From assembly GCA_034766995.1 (NCBI GenBank), contig CM068313.1, positions 26,465,825 through 26,529,824 of the forward strand: a DNA stretch of 64,000 nt, in the 5' to 3' direction. The notes under the pieces were generated by a model. That model ran no database searches and was not told the origin of the DNA. It was given only the letters and a program-made list of their open reading frames with translations. The stretch comes from Acanthacorydalis orientalis (lineage: Eukaryota > Arthropoda > Insecta > Megaloptera > Corydalidae). Shown in pieces: positions 1-12,892 of the stretch. Position 1 is the first letter of the stretch. Each line of letters starts with the position of its first letter. The position numbers and the translations under genes are program-made.

Positions 1-14
1 AATAGATTTATACA

Positions 15-17
<3 letters not shown>

Positions 18-105
<88 letters not shown>
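18..105. repeat. (TA)n microsatellite, about 88 bp
   Basis: Uninterrupted TA dinucleotides, among the longest pure tracts in the window. Followed by TGATAT and then ordinary AT-rich DNA. Confidence 0.98.
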
Positions 106-108
<3 letters not shown>

Positions 109-751
109 ATAAAATAAAGGTTTATATAAACAAAATTCTATAAAAACTAAATCAAGTTATATGATAAGATGTTAAAGAAATATAAACGTAATAAAATTAA
201 GGTCACGTCGTTGTTGCTCTTGCACACTGTGCAATCAAGTAAAAACAAACATATAAGTGAAGCCAATCAGCACAATGAAATTATTCTCGTCACGAGATAT
301 TGGAAGAGACGACATGACATAAAATCCTGTATGTCCGGACACACTAAAAGAATTTTGTGCCAGATGGTAGACCAGTTCGTGGACATCAGCTAAACGATCA
401 TCCAACATACGATGTAAGTTTGCCCGCTCTTACAATTGGTTCCCTGATGTATGTGTGCAAAAAAGCAGGAGATTGAACGAAACATTTTACACTGACTTAT
501 CACAACAGCGAAGAGAACTTATACGTAGTTCTAAATCCATGATAGGGCGATATATCTAGACATATGTGTGCTGAGATTGACATATTGAGCTTCGTCGTAA
601 CGTGTCTTTTTTGTGAAAGATCAAAATCTAAAATTCAGTTTTTTTTCCATTTTACTACGAAACATATCCGATGATATTCGTGTCTAAGGGAAACACTTGA
701 ACGTTTATTTTTCCACAGTACAGCGTACATCTTATTCATTATACATTTTCA

Positions 752-752
<1 letters not shown>
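106..752. other. intergenic DNA, no supported gene
   Basis: Non-repetitive DNA, somewhat richer in G+C from about 180 to 620. A plus-strand frame of 74 codons (169-393) crosses it. Its product is mostly basic and polar and matches no family I recognise. No splice or promoter context supports it. Confidence 0.6.

Positions 753-813
<61 letters not shown>
753..813. repeat. (TA)n microsatellite
   Basis: Pure TA run of about 61 bp flanked by unrelated AT-rich sequence. Confidence 0.98.
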
Positions 814-816
<3 letters not shown>

Positions 817-943
817 AAAAGGAACAGTAATAAACTTTATTATAACAACAGACTTTCTTTAATCAGATAATAAAAAGTACAGAAACACAGTTTCCTCGAA
901 ACGATATCTTGTACGTAAATAAAATACCTGTGATTGCAAACTT

Positions 944-1005
<62 letters not shown>
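944..1005. repeat. compound (CA)n-(TA)n microsatellite
   Basis: Six CA units run directly into about 50 bp of TA. Confidence 0.97.
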
Positions 1006-1007
<2 letters not shown>

Positions 1008-1127
1008 TGCAAAAGTTTACAGAAAGATTCACTTTATTAAAATTAACTGAATATTCTACGTAAAATTTTGTAATGAAAATGTTTGTAATTGAATTTTATG
1101 ATAAGTTCGTCCTATCTCTCTTTCTCC

Positions 1128-1130
<3 letters not shown>

Positions 1131-1171
<41 letters not shown>
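1131..1171. repeat. (TA)n microsatellite
   Basis: Pure TA run preceded by a short pyrimidine-rich stretch (TCTCTCTTTCTCC). The plus-strand frame through it only encodes Tyr-Ile repeats. Confidence 0.97.
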
Positions 1172-1177
<6 letters not shown>

Positions 1178-1589
1178 TGAAAATGAAAATTTTTTGAGCA
1201 GAAGAATATATCCACAGAATATTTACTGTTATGAAATCAAATTGTACTTTTGTTATAATAAAAATTACGATTTAATAATTTATTTCGTACTAAATGAAAA
1301 GGATGCATATATTATTAATTAAAATAATATACCCACAAATACATGTGTATGTGTATATTTATAGTATAATATTGGTAATGTAGCTAACTCAAGAATTGAT
1401 TATGGCGCTGACACCAATCTCAATATAATATCAATCAAATGGTTTATGAAAAAATTAATAATAATACAGATTTGTTTTTAATGTAGAATACATAAATTGC
1501 GTGGAGAAATTTAATCTTTTTTTAATCCAGAAAATTTTCCTAAAAGTGTCAAATCTGTGGTTTGCTTGAAATGTAGTAAATCATCACTA

Positions 1590-1593
1590 TTTA

Positions 1594-1645
<52 letters not shown>
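1590..1645. repeat. (TTTA)n-(TA)n microsatellite
   Basis: Four TTTA-type units grade into a TA run, which suggests the TA tract grew out of, or decayed into, a tetranucleotide repeat. Confidence 0.95.
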
Positions 1646-1651
<6 letters not shown>

Positions 1652-2024
1652 GTGTACCAATATCAGGTATGTACAAAATTAAAATAATGATTAAAATCAT
1701 AAGAATGGGTAAATGAACATAAATTATATTTTTAAAATAATTAAAACACTATTCATTTTCCCTTTATTTTATTTTTAGATCTCCAATCAGATATCTATTA
1801 AATAAAATTTTAATCAATCTAATCATCCATCAAACTGAAAATCTTCAATTGTGTGCTAAATCCACCCTTTCTGTTTGCAAGACAATCGAGTCGATCTTTT
1901 CCCTCGTTTCGGTACATTAACTTTTACGTCATCATAAAACGATTTCATTGGAGGGCAAGTTAAACACTTTACACGCCATATAAAGGGTTAAAACTGCACA
2001 TAGTGTTATATATTTGTAACTCTT

Positions 2025-2100
2025 AATGTCCCGGCGGTGTAATTCGAACCCACGTCTTACTATGTGCGCATCCGAAATAAATAAGTCATCCGGTACGATT
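2025..2100 (-). repeat. tRNA-derived SINE remnant (probable)
   Basis: Read on the minus strand, the segment contains GGTTCGAATTA (plus 2040-2050), matching the first seven bases of the RNA polymerase III B box GGTTCGANNCC. It is preceded by GCGCACATAGTAAGACGTG, which looks like the anticodon-to-T-arm part of a tRNA. It is clearly richer in G+C than its surroundings. No clear A box is visible upstream, so it is either a decayed SINE or a tRNA-like remnant rather than a functional tRNA gene. The family cannot be named from sequence alone. Confidence 0.45.
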
Positions 2101-2599
2101 GTTACAGAATTTCTTGTTTTTAAGCTAATGTCAATGACTTGTTAATTGTCTTACAGACTTTCAGACAGTCTTACGTCAAGAATCGAAGTGTTTCTTTAAT
2201 ATCTTTGTTATTGATTGTTGTTACTATATTGAAGATGGAAATCGTTTTAAAATGCTGCCATTTGTTTTTCATTTTGAACACTTTTAGATATTTTTACATT
2301 CAAATACATTTACATACACAAACACTCAATGTATAAAAGCGTACGATGGCTATCAATCCCTTTAGGGTTCATTGGTTTCAAGATAACTTTCGATACGGTC
2401 TACAACTCATCTGTACAACATTCAATGCTTTGATAGAACGATTCATTAAGGAACTTTGTATTGAAATTATTAAAGCGAATTGTACAATTACTTAAATTAC
2501 ACAAATAGAAAATAATAGCATGAAACGATATCTATAATAAAATATCAAATTTCTACATACTTAAATAAATTTTCATATAATAAAAAATAAATAGATTCT

Positions 2600-2635
<36 letters not shown>

Positions 2636-2638
2636 TAC
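2600..2638. repeat. (TA)n microsatellite with CA interruption
   Basis: TA run of about 27 bp, then ACAC, then a short TA run. Confidence 0.95.
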
Positions 2639-3337
2639 AAAGTTATTTTGTTGATACAGTTTTATTTTTCTTTCAGCGATAATACACAAACATACAAATA
2701 CTGAAAACACAACTGAGAAAAACAGAAAATTGAACCAATATTTACAAAGGTATTTTTCCAAGATAGTATTGATGACACATCATCTTCTGGTTCTCAAAAT
2801 ATATATACGTTATTGAATTCAATTTCGTTTCATTACATACAAGCAATTTACATCAATTCCGTTTTTCCACCCTTATACTCATTTATACCTTTTTAGTGTT
2901 TTTCTCAAAGTAAGGGGAACGTACTGAAGGGGATTCGTTGAAACAATATGGAATACAGCAGATGCAGACAGGTTGGTATTGTTAACGAGATTATATTACA
3001 GTCAATGCTTTCCGAAAATATCTAAAGTATGTAATTAAAATGTATATAAAATGTTGATTACAAACTATAAACAGATACAGTCAGATATTACAAATATATA
3101 ACTACTTGAACGCATACGCAACCATGCATGTGCACATACTGATACATATATCCATACGAACATCTTTTTTGTCTATAAACATTTTTTTTTACATCTTAAG
3201 AACTTTTAGTTATATCATACAGTACGCATTAAAATAATCAACTGAATTTTGTATAATTTATTTAAAATATTGATTTGATTTTATTCATATTGACTTTACA
3301 CTGATTTATAATAATGTAAAATAAATAATTAATATAC

Positions 3338-3341
<4 letters not shown>

Positions 3342-3401
<60 letters not shown>
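3342..3401. repeat. (TA)n microsatellite
   Basis: Pure 60-bp TA run between CGTGC and GCACAGAGAGGG. The GC-containing edges are nearly complementary (GTGCA and TGCAC), so the whole block is close to a perfect inverted repeat. Confidence 0.98.
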
Positions 3402-3406
<5 letters not shown>

Positions 3407-5858
3407 GAGAGGGAGTTAAAAAGTCAAGAAATATTACAATATAGAGTCTAAAATAACGGGTTGTTTCTATTTTACGAAATCAAATATGAATACTGAGATT
3501 AATTAGGATAAGAACTTGCTAGTAATTTGCTTTATGAAGCAATAAGTAAATTTACGATAATCAAAGCAATGTTTTGAAATACTGACAACAAACGTATACA
3601 AAAAAATTATGGAAATTATTCTATTTTCTGTAAATATAAACATTTTAATAATTATTAAATGTATTTATAACTGAACTACATTCAATAACACCTTTTAAAA
3701 TGTAAGAAAAAGATAAATGCACTATACAATAAATATATGCAACAGAATTTTATATTAAAGAAAATATTAATTCAAAAAACCTTAAAGTACACAGATAACA
3801 ATGTGTATTGTAAATAAAAATGAGAATTATTTACTTCAACATATTTCTGTAATATTCTTTTTTGTAAGAGAATTATTTTTTATTCAATATTATTTTCGAT
3901 ATTGTCTGATTGTTCAATTTATGTTTGAGAAATGGAGAATAAATTAATGGAATTTATTAATATATAAAATGGTTTGTAAAAGTGTATCGAGATATTTTTA
4001 AAATTATTTGTGATACAAGAATTCATGAGGAATGTAAAATTTTAAAATTTTCATTAAATAATTTTTAAACGAAGAAATAAATGTCATTTTTTTTTAAAAA
4101 AAATATGATAAGTATTTGTAAAACATTCTCGGCTCAGAATTAGTTGTATTTCTTTGGTACAAATATTTATATTTTACTTGCATTTAACAACTTACTGTAT
4201 ATTTCTTCTTCCTGCCGTACAATTTAACACCCCTAACTCTATTCTCCACATGTACACGAAAACGTAACTGCATAAAAATTTACAATGTCGCATAACATAA
4301 AACTTGTACGACATCAAAATACACTAGTAGTACTCTACTTAATAATATATTTCTTCAATACAAATTTACGACTGAAAATCCTATTTGTAACTTGTGTGTC
4401 GATAAGAAGTATTCAGTCAGCGTTCCCTATGGTCTAATATATTTTTGTGCATGTTTGTATTTGGAGATCAACATTTTAATACAACTTGAATACACTAGTT
4501 TTGTTGTATCTTGTAGGTACGTTCGATTTAATAGAATTTTTGAGTAGTTCCCGACAGAAAACTTTGTGGTTATGCTGATTTTGGGATTTGGATAATAACA
4601 TTTTCACTGGAATATAAAAGTCAAGAAAACATTTCTCGAAAACAATTCATTTTTTCGCAACAAAATAACAAAGTTGTAAAAAATATTGTTATGGTTCTAT
4701 GTACGATAAACCTCTGATATTTTACTCATATTACTTTTAAAATTTGAAGTAAGATTATCATGCTTATTGTTTTTTTCTATGATTATACTATAATACGTAC
4801 TCACATGTAAATATGTATGTATATATATATATATATATACACATACATGAACATAAATTATATATGAGCACTAATGACCTTTGTTTTCAACGCGCCCTTA
4901 AACCCCAAATAACCAATCAATAAATTATATACATATTACAAGCTCACAAAAAATTAATAATTTTTCTTCTACTTTAATATAAAGAGTAATTTTATTAAAA
5001 ACATTAAGTTCTAAAAAAAAACAAGCAACCGGCGTAATTAGATATGTTACATATATTAACTTTTATTTCAATACATAACATTTTTTATATCTGGATTGAC
5101 AAAATTTTTGTCCCCCGACCTTTTTATAAATTGAGAGATTTAAAAATTATCTCTTGCAGAAAAAATAAATAATAAAAAAATCGAATTGAGAAATCGCTTT
5201 ATTTTTCCATACCTTTTTTTATAAGTCAGATAAGTACACTGAATTACTCATAAAATAAGACCATATAATTCTGTATGTTTTAAATTTTTAGACATCCATA
5301 AAATTGAAAATTCGATGGATATACTTTGTATTTTTATTTGTTGATATTCATGTGTTGTTTTAACATTTTTCTAAGTACACAATTTACATGGATTTAAGAA
5401 AACTGACATTTGAATACAAGATATTATCAAGAGATAATTACTGACTACTTGAGATATAAATATTTCTACAGGGAAATAAAAAATAGGAAAAAAATAAGAA
5501 TATGAGATATAAAATTAAAATTTTAAAAATCATGAGACAATAGTTTGACACTACATGACTGAATAAATTTAATTTCAAGTAATTTTCGTTCCATAATTTA
5601 TATTATTTTTCATTTTATTTGCCTTAAACTTAATTTTCCGATGAAAACTTTTACGAAAAAAACTATCTCGACTTAGAGAACTTTCTTTCATTGAACTCAA
5701 CGTATTCATTCAATACAAACACCAAAATTAAATGTAAACTAATAATAAATGCAATTAGAAGTTTTGAATCATGATATTTAATTAAAAAAAACTTTTGAGA
5801 AGTAAATTTTAACAGACTTCATAACTTTATTTTTAAACTTATATATTAATTGATTTTT

Positions 5859-5859
<1 letters not shown>
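3402..5859. other. AT-rich intergenic DNA
   Basis: About 2.5 kb with no gene-like frame. It holds a short TA tract (4820-4839) and a T9A8 palindrome (4087-4103). I see no RNA gene or mobile-element terminus. Confidence 0.7.
4820..4839. repeat. short (TA)n microsatellite
   Basis: About ten TA units between TGTATG and CACATACATG. Confidence 0.95.

Positions 5860-5895
<36 letters not shown>
5860..5895. repeat. compound (TA)n-(TG)n microsatellite
   Basis: About 11 TA units followed directly by about 7 TG units. The plus-strand frame starting here owes its first residues to the repeat. Confidence 0.97.
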
Positions 5896-6187
5896 ATAAT
5901 ACGTATGTAAAAAATATAATATTTTCCCTTGTTATGAATTTCTGTGTACTTAATAAGAAAAAAATGTTTACATCTTGTTTTATTTTATGCTTCTGCTTTA
6001 TACTAATCGTTACTAGCAAAGTATTAAAAATTAGCGTATTGCTGCAAATTGATAAAGTAAAATATATAATACAGACGGAAGAAGTATGTGGCAGTTTTAA
6101 ATATTTCCATTACTTTACATTTTTTTATTTTTGAAACATTTTTTGTTTATATTGTAATATTATGAACATATAAATACTTTTATGTGC

Positions 6188-6191
<4 letters not shown>

Positions 6192-6252
<61 letters not shown>
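6192..6252. repeat. (TA)n microsatellite
   Basis: Pure TA run of about 61 bp. Confidence 0.98.
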
Positions 6253-6254
<2 letters not shown>

Positions 6255-6738
6255 TCTTTTAGGTGGAAATCAATCGCACTGAATATAAAGCTTACAAGAA
6301 ACAGATATGTAAATTTCAAATAGTTTGCAAAAATTGAAATCATATACTATAATTCAAATATGGAACAGTATTCAGAGCGAATTTCCGATCTAGAAGTCTG
6401 AAAATGATATGCGTGGATTTCACAGATGGTGAAATATTTTCATAGTCACAAGTTATGCATAGAACGTTTAAAATCTGCATTTCTAGTATTCGTTCTGTAG
6501 TTGAAGACGTTTGAATTTTAAATTATTTTATATGTTCCAGACAGTATAGGTAACTGGTAGAAGTTAGCGAATAGTTTTTGTTAGTTAAAAGAATTGAAAT
6601 TTATTGGAAAATTGAAATAAAAACGAGCTTATGTGTATCAATGTTTACATCCATGAGTAGACGCAGACTTTGGTATTAGTTTATGCTAGTTGAGTTTTTT
6701 TATTAGATTGAAAAGATAGTATTTTAATTAAGAGAATT

Positions 6739-6740
<2 letters not shown>

Positions 6741-6774
<34 letters not shown>
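6741..6774. repeat. (TA)n microsatellite
   Basis: Pure TA run of about 34 bp followed by TTGTATGTATG. Confidence 0.97.
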
Positions 6775-6778
<4 letters not shown>

Positions 6779-7315
6779 ATGTATGTGAAGTAATTTTTCA
6801 GTTATATACAAATTATTTTTAAAATCTTAAGAGTGTATAATGAAAATTTCCGGTACACATTTTTTGTGATTAATTATTTGAACAAAACAAAAATTATACA
6901 ATTTCACAAAATACAGTTTAACTACACAAGAAAAAAAATGAATTTGTCGTTACAAAATGTTTCAATTTTTGTTTAGTGGTTATTTTCCTTAATGTATTTC
7001 AAAATAGAGAGAAATACCTATAAAAATAACTTGTACAAAAAAATTATAGAAAAAAATACCGCAAAAAACGACTTTGCACCCTAATCGTTTCCCTGTACGT
7101 AATGAAAACATGCACTGTTGTCATACAACACGGTTAACTATCCCTTCAAAAGCGTTTCTGTTATACTTACACCCATATAATTAAACAAAAATAAGTGGGT
7201 TTCATGTTTGTAGACCATTATTTTCGTGAGACATAAAATAACACAGTATAGTTTACAGAGGTTCAATTCCCAACAATTACTAGCAAATTTGACAAGACAG
7301 CAACATTTACAATAT

Positions 7316-7335
7316 TATATATATATATATATATA
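7316..7335. repeat. short (TA)n microsatellite
   Basis: Ten TA units, then CATACATATAC. Confidence 0.95.
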
Positions 7336-7657
7336 CATACATATACCCGAGCATACAATTATATACACATAAGATGAAAAATAGAATAATTGTATAAGTG
7401 ACTACACAGATAAAAAAGTAACTACATAAATGTAAAGATATCATTTGTAAACAATTTGATTTTTTTAGTGTAAATAATGATAAAGTTATATTCATCACTG
7501 TAAATTATTTAAAATAGGTGCTATATTTATATTTTTTTTCTATTAGTTTCACGTATTTTATTTTTGTAGAATATAAATAGTTAATAAGACACTTTTCTAA
7601 ATTACTATTTTCCTTTCATTTTTATAAATTTTGTTCATTTATAATTTATTTTTTAGT

Positions 7658-7715
7658 ATACACACACACACATATACATACACATATACTTACACATATA
7701 TATATAAATATATAC
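7658..7715. repeat. degenerate CA/TA compound microsatellite
   Basis: Six CA units followed by mixed CATA, CACATA and TA units. Confidence 0.93.
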
Positions 7716-9172
7716 AATAATAAATCCATATTTCGGTGTAATATTATATATTCAGATAATAATTACTTAGCTCAACTGTATGGAGAGAAATGAGAAATGT
7801 AATAATAAATGTAATAAAATGAAATAAACGAAACGACAGAAAATGATAATGTAATAAATGAAGTGTAATAATAAATGCAAAAAATAAGCAAAATAAAATA
7901 TTTCGTCATTTCATTAAATACGTTAACTACTTCATGAATTTTTAGAATAACATGGCTGTTGCCATTTAACTATTTTTTGTGTGATGACTGATTTATTTAT
8001 AGCTGCGAATGTATAAACTTAATATTCCTTTTTCCATACAATTAATCAGTTATTATTGTTCAAAAATTAAAAATACAAGTCTTTCAAATTATATCTTTAT
8101 CACTAAATATCTATTTGTTTTTTGTGTTTTACATCCAAGTGGAACAATTATTTTACATTATCTGCAATCCTTTTATAGTTTCCTTTCAGATTATTGTGTT
8201 TTTTATTATTTTACCATAAATGTTCGCATTAAACAACCATCTTCCGATTTCAAAACCATAAAAGAAAATAAATTGCAAACATTACTATTTCCGGTTAATC
8301 AAAACATTGAATAATATCGACTAATTATATAAACAATTTTAAATAATTGTTTTGAATTCATTATATTTAAATAATTAGAAAATGAAGATAAAGAAATTTC
8401 AGTTGACTTAACATTCGACAACATAAACGAAAACAACTCAATTTTTTTAAAGATGGTACAAGTACTGACATCTTCCATAAAGAACAATAAGATACAAAAC
8501 AATTGGAAACGAAACGATAACATAATTATTAAATTTATTTGATACGAGAAACTCTTGAAAAACATACTCTTTTGAAAAAACATACTGATTCGATTATTTA
8601 TTTTTTTGATAAGAAAATGTTGAATATTCCAAATTATATGTAATTAACAAAATAAATTTAAAAAGAGATACAATACTAATTCACTGAAATTAAAACAATA
8701 CAATAATAAATTTAAAAACTAACTGAAATTCTAAATTTAAATCTTATAAACTATTTTTTGAAATTAGTCCTTGCAATATATTTTTTGAAGTAAATGTGAT
8801 TCTTTTGACGATTTCTAATGATTAATGAATAATCGTTTTACAGACAATTTCTTGTCAAGAATCTAGAAAAATACCATCTAAAATTTATTTTCTTAAGAGA
8901 AATAAAAAAAAATAATTTTAATATCACAGGTATTTTTTATTCTTTATGATTACAATATATTTACGAAATTATAAAAGATATAAAACTCTCGGCCAAATCA
9001 GTGAAAAGAAACTGTTTTATATTTATAAACCTGATGCTGTTTCAAAACGACGAAACGCAGATAAGACTCCGTGTTTCTAGCTTTCGATGTGCTTTAGGGT
9101 TGCATTCGATTTTATGACATACAAGGTAGCATAACATACCGTTAATCTTTTTATATGTTTATTATAGTTTAA

Positions 9173-9177
<5 letters not shown>
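7716..9177. other. AT-rich intergenic DNA
   Basis: No recognised gene. Overlapping chance frames on both strands (plus 8009-8314, minus 8299-8583) encode Phe/Ile/Ser/Tyr-rich products typical of random AT-rich DNA. A slightly GC-richer patch lies at about 9040-9130. Confidence 0.65.

Positions 9178-9235
<58 letters not shown>
9178..9235. repeat. (TA)n microsatellite
   Basis: Pure TA run of about 58 bp. Confidence 0.98.
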
Positions 9236-9238
<3 letters not shown>

Positions 9239-9713
9239 ACATTATTAAAGTACCAATACGAGTATAACAGTTTTATTTAAGAAAAGATCATAAAAAGTTA
9301 ATTTTTAACTTATTTTTTATGTATATACCTATATATAACTGAGAATAAATGATCTGATATACGGTCAGTTTTTTGAAATATAGACATGTAATTCAATATC
9401 GTTTCTGACAGTTTTCATAACTTTTTATATGCAATGAAAAAGTAGTTTCATATTTTATTGACCGGTTACTAAACGTAAACGGTTTATTATAAAAGCAAAA
9501 AATAACTCCTAAACCAGACCTGTGTTATACGCAAAGATGACTTCATACAAATCCTTCGATGACATATATAAATTCATCTCTCTGATTTATTTTAGGTTTT
9601 TATATGGATTTATGTCACTGTTAAACGATAACCTTATCAAAAGGATATGGGTACACTAGACGATGCGAATTTTCACATTTGCTATCTCTATCTTTTTACA
9701 TGTTTATATTTCG

Positions 9714-9717
<4 letters not shown>

Positions 9718-9760
<43 letters not shown>
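9718..9760. repeat. (TA)n microsatellite
   Basis: Pure TA run of about 42 bp. Confidence 0.98.
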
Positions 9761-9763
<3 letters not shown>

Positions 9764-10621
9764 TACTGTGAATTTTGACACGAATAAAATATATTATTAT
9801 GGATTTTTATGATTTTTACACTAGAAGTATATTTTATTATTACTTTATATATTATATTTAATCATATTTTTTGTATAAAATACAAAATGAAAAGAAACGT
9901 ATTTTAAACGTATACTTTTCAGAAAATAATGAATGCTAATACATGATATTACAATAGGATGGAAATGTATCTGTGCGTTAATTAAAAAGTTTTGTTGAAA
10001 TAAGCGTACATGAATTAAATAAGCTTTTCACAATAAACTTGTTGTATGAAGTGCTTATATCATTAATTTCTCATTGTATTTTCAGGAAAACAATAATTAT
10101 ATGATCCATTAACTTACAAACCTGTTTTCATAAAAGCGAACATTTTTATGATACATTTTTGTATTGAGTAATTTTATAAGATTTTAATTGTTTTCAGCTT
10201 AGAATCAATTAAAATGTTTCAATATGATTTTTGTTTATTTATATTACTGCTAACTATACATTATTGATTTTAGATAAAAAAAATGGATACATAACCTGAA
10301 AAATTATATACTTTTTCTTGTTCTTAACTGTCTTTTCGATAAAGGACCGTTGATGTAATCTATAATATTTTAATGAATCGCACGAAAAGAACATTTGTTA
10401 AAAGAACTTATTAGTAACACGCGTCCAAAATTATTTCTGATATAACTAGATGCTATAAATTTCAAGTTCTACTTCATTTAAAAAAACTATAATATATAAT
10501 ACTTAATGTGATTCTGACATGTAAAATTGTATTTAGAAGTAGTAAATATGTTATAATTAATGATTCATGAATGTACATTTGATCCACACTACAATTTACC
10601 CGCCTATTAAAATATATACTC

Positions 10622-10624
<3 letters not shown>

Positions 10625-10666
<42 letters not shown>
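10625..10666. repeat. (TA)n microsatellite
   Basis: Pure TA run of about 42 bp. Confidence 0.98.
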
Positions 10667-10669
<3 letters not shown>

Positions 10670-11080
10670 ATAATTACGAAAAATGGGAAATTAAAAAAAA
10701 AATTGTAATAAACTTTAATTGTGTAATTAAATCTTTTTTAATCTAAAAGGGCAGGTATTGATTGTCAAGTATTTTTATTTTTAATATTTATTTTACAATT
10801 ATTTATTACCGAAACTGAGTTATAATATTACCTTTAATAACTCGAATATATTTCGATTTTAGAGTATTATTTAATAATTATATTAATGGTCTGCAAGGAA
10901 AGTATTTAAAGTAAATACAATTTTTAAACAAGTTAGAACTATTTACATTGATTACTCATAAAAGCAATTTTTAATAGAGTAACATATGTAAACTGTGTGA
11001 ATGTATGTATATGTATATATATATATATAAACGAAGGTTCACATAAATCAATAACTGTTATTAAATATAAAAATTTCCAG

Positions 11081-11284
11081 AAAACAGCCAATCGCCTGAC
11101 AGAAAATGATATTAGAATATTCAGGATGGAATACGGAAGTATTGAAGCATTTAAAATGGAAGAAATTATAACAAGTCTTTATCAACCAGCAGATCGAAAA
11201 CAATTGAAAGAATATACTCGTAAAGATATATACTTAATGAAAATTTATAGAAGAATTCGCTTCAAGTCATTGAACGGACCTTGA
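11081..11284 (+). CDS. possible terminal coding exon, unknown protein
   Basis: This is the most protein-like frame in the window. After a plausible 3' splice site (AAATTTCCAG ending at 11080) it stays open in phase 0 for 67 codons to a TGA at 11282-11284. The product is mixed, charged and free of low complexity, unlike the Tyr-Ile frames elsewhere. It includes the segments RLTENDIRIF, MEEIITSLYQPADRKQ and a basic end (IYRRIRFKSLNGP). Third codon positions are mostly A or T while the first two are more balanced, as expected of coding DNA in an AT-rich genome. AATAAA signals follow at 11287-11292 and 11441-11446. The open frame extends upstream to an ATG at 10997, but that part is microsatellite, so the real segment probably starts at the splice site. 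I do not recognise the family. It could be a last exon or a transposon-gene fragment. No partner exon is visible nearby. Confidence 0.25.
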   Translation, partial: KTANRLTENDIRIFRMEYGSIEAFKMEEIITSLYQPADRKQLKEYTRKDIYLMKIYRRIRFKSLNGP

Positions 11285-11449
11285 TAAATAAATATAACTG
11301 AATATCGTTATATTTGGATGTAGATATTGTATTCTGTTAGTATTTTTTATGAATTGATTCATATTTTTAATTAGAATAGATGTTTTCTAATGGAAAGAAA
11401 GTTTGTTACGATTTTTAATTTATTATCTAAATGTCTCTAAAATAAAATG

Positions 11450-11452
<3 letters not shown>

Positions 11453-11492
<40 letters not shown>
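11453..11492. repeat. (TA)n microsatellite
   Basis: Pure TA run of about 40 bp beginning just downstream of the AATAAA at 11441. Confidence 0.98.
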
Positions 11493-11495
<3 letters not shown>

Positions 11496-11559
11496 TTTAA
11501 GTACTAAAAATAAAAATAAGTATGTGCATTTAATAAACTCTGTAAAAATATATTTTCAT

Positions 11560-11935
11560 TTCACTCACGTGTAATATCTACAGAGCGCTGTAAAAACGTG
11601 CATCGTTTAAGGTGATTATTAAAAAGAGAAGAAAAATTAAAAAACAAAGACCTCTAAAAGACAACATTTGTTTGTAGCATTCTGGAGTACGAAAATAAAA
11701 ATCGATCAAGTTTGATTATAGAGCCACTTCCAGGAAAGTTTTTGTTTTGATGGCAGCACCGGTTTAATTTATTAGACGGTTAAAATCACGGTCTCAAATG
11801 ATACACGTTCCACAAACACGATCGTAAAAATTAAGCTGATCCGAAAGAAAGTTGTTTAGACGCCGTAAAAGTTTATTGCTGTGCCAGAAAACCAATCTCG
11901 TCGAAAATTCAGGTCGTTGTCAATCGATGTAAATG
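11560..11935. other. GC-richer non-repetitive island
   Basis: About 375 bp with more G+C and CpG than the flanks, for example near 11740-11790 and 11860-11910. No long open frame, tRNA fold or transposon terminus is visible. It could be an old repeat copy or conserved non-coding DNA. Confidence 0.4.
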
Positions 11936-12866
11936 AAAATTGATTTTATTACTATGAATTTTCGTAATAAGATAATGAGTTTTTGCACGATGATATTTAA
12001 AATGAACGCGCTTTAATTAAAATATATTTTATGATAAAAGTTTTACAGCAATTATTTTAACAGTAAAACAAGAAATTTAGCCGTACTTGAAACGCTCTAT
12101 TACTTTAATAAAGTCTTTCATTAAAAAAATAATCGAATGATGTTAATGTTTACGCTCAATTTCATTTTTGTATCGCTTTATTATGTTAATTGTACACTTA
12201 ACGACATACTTTTTAACATGTCATTGAATTCGTGCACTTTTCAGTTAATATATTATATAATGCTCTGAACAAAAAACTTATTAAAATTATATCACAGTAC
12301 ATATTTTTTAAAGTCATAGTTCTGCGAAGAAAAATCTATAGTTTCATGTGTATGAGTAAAATTAAAAAAATGATACTATTTAATAAGTTCAATTATATAA
12401 TTCTTAACATTTTTTTATTATTGACTACGAATCAAGTAGTTCACTTCGTTGATTAATAAATAAAAACAATAAATCAAATAGTATAAAACTAAATTCATCA
12501 ATAAAAAATCAAATTAAATGCGAACATTGACAAATGTCAATGATTTAAATAAAATATCTTTTACTTCGTATCTTGAGAATGATATTTTATAGAACACTAG
12601 TTTGTCTTGCAAATTGAATTACTTCGTAACGTAAAAGTTTGATTGTTTAGAAAACACCAATCACTTAACAACTGATAATAAAGTCTTCGAATAACTATCT
12701 TGAAACTTTGGTTTTGAGAACAGAATTATTTATTATTTCCATACAAAGACAGAATATAAATCGAGTACGTGCAGTAAAAATTGATTTTTTTATTTTGATT
12801 TACAATCGGATTTTATAATATACATTTCAACAATTTAATTTAAGAAGGATTTATTTATTAAATGGA
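11936..12866. other. AT-rich intergenic DNA
   Basis: No supported gene. One 74-codon plus frame (12232-12456) is Ile/Lys/Phe-rich and looks like chance. Confidence 0.65.
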
Positions 12867-12892
12867 ATATATATATATATATATATATATAT
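12867..12892. repeat. short (TA)n microsatellite
   Basis: Thirteen TA units, then TTATACACATG. Confidence 0.95.

Noticed and set aside
169..393. 74-codon plus-strand frame near the window start
   Set aside because: Mixed composition but no recognisable domain or gene context, and short enough to be chance.
1089..1322. Open frames rich in Tyr-Ile or His-Thr repeats (here and at many other TA/CA tracts, for example 35932-36225 and 61321-61578)
   Set aside because: They are the translation of (TA)n and (CA)n microsatellites extended into chance AT-rich frames; there is no coding signal outside the repeat.
2025..2100. Functional tRNA gene
   Set aside because: Only the B-box half is recognisable; no A box, acceptor stem or cloverleaf can be drawn.
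8009..8583. Overlapping frames on opposite strands (101 and 94 codons)
   Set aside because: Both are Phe/Ile/Tyr/Ser-rich, as random AT-rich DNA produces, and neither has supporting signals.
11441..11446. AATAAA as proof of a gene end
   Set aside because: AATAAA is very frequent by chance in DNA this AT-rich; it is used only as weak support for the exon at 11081-11284.
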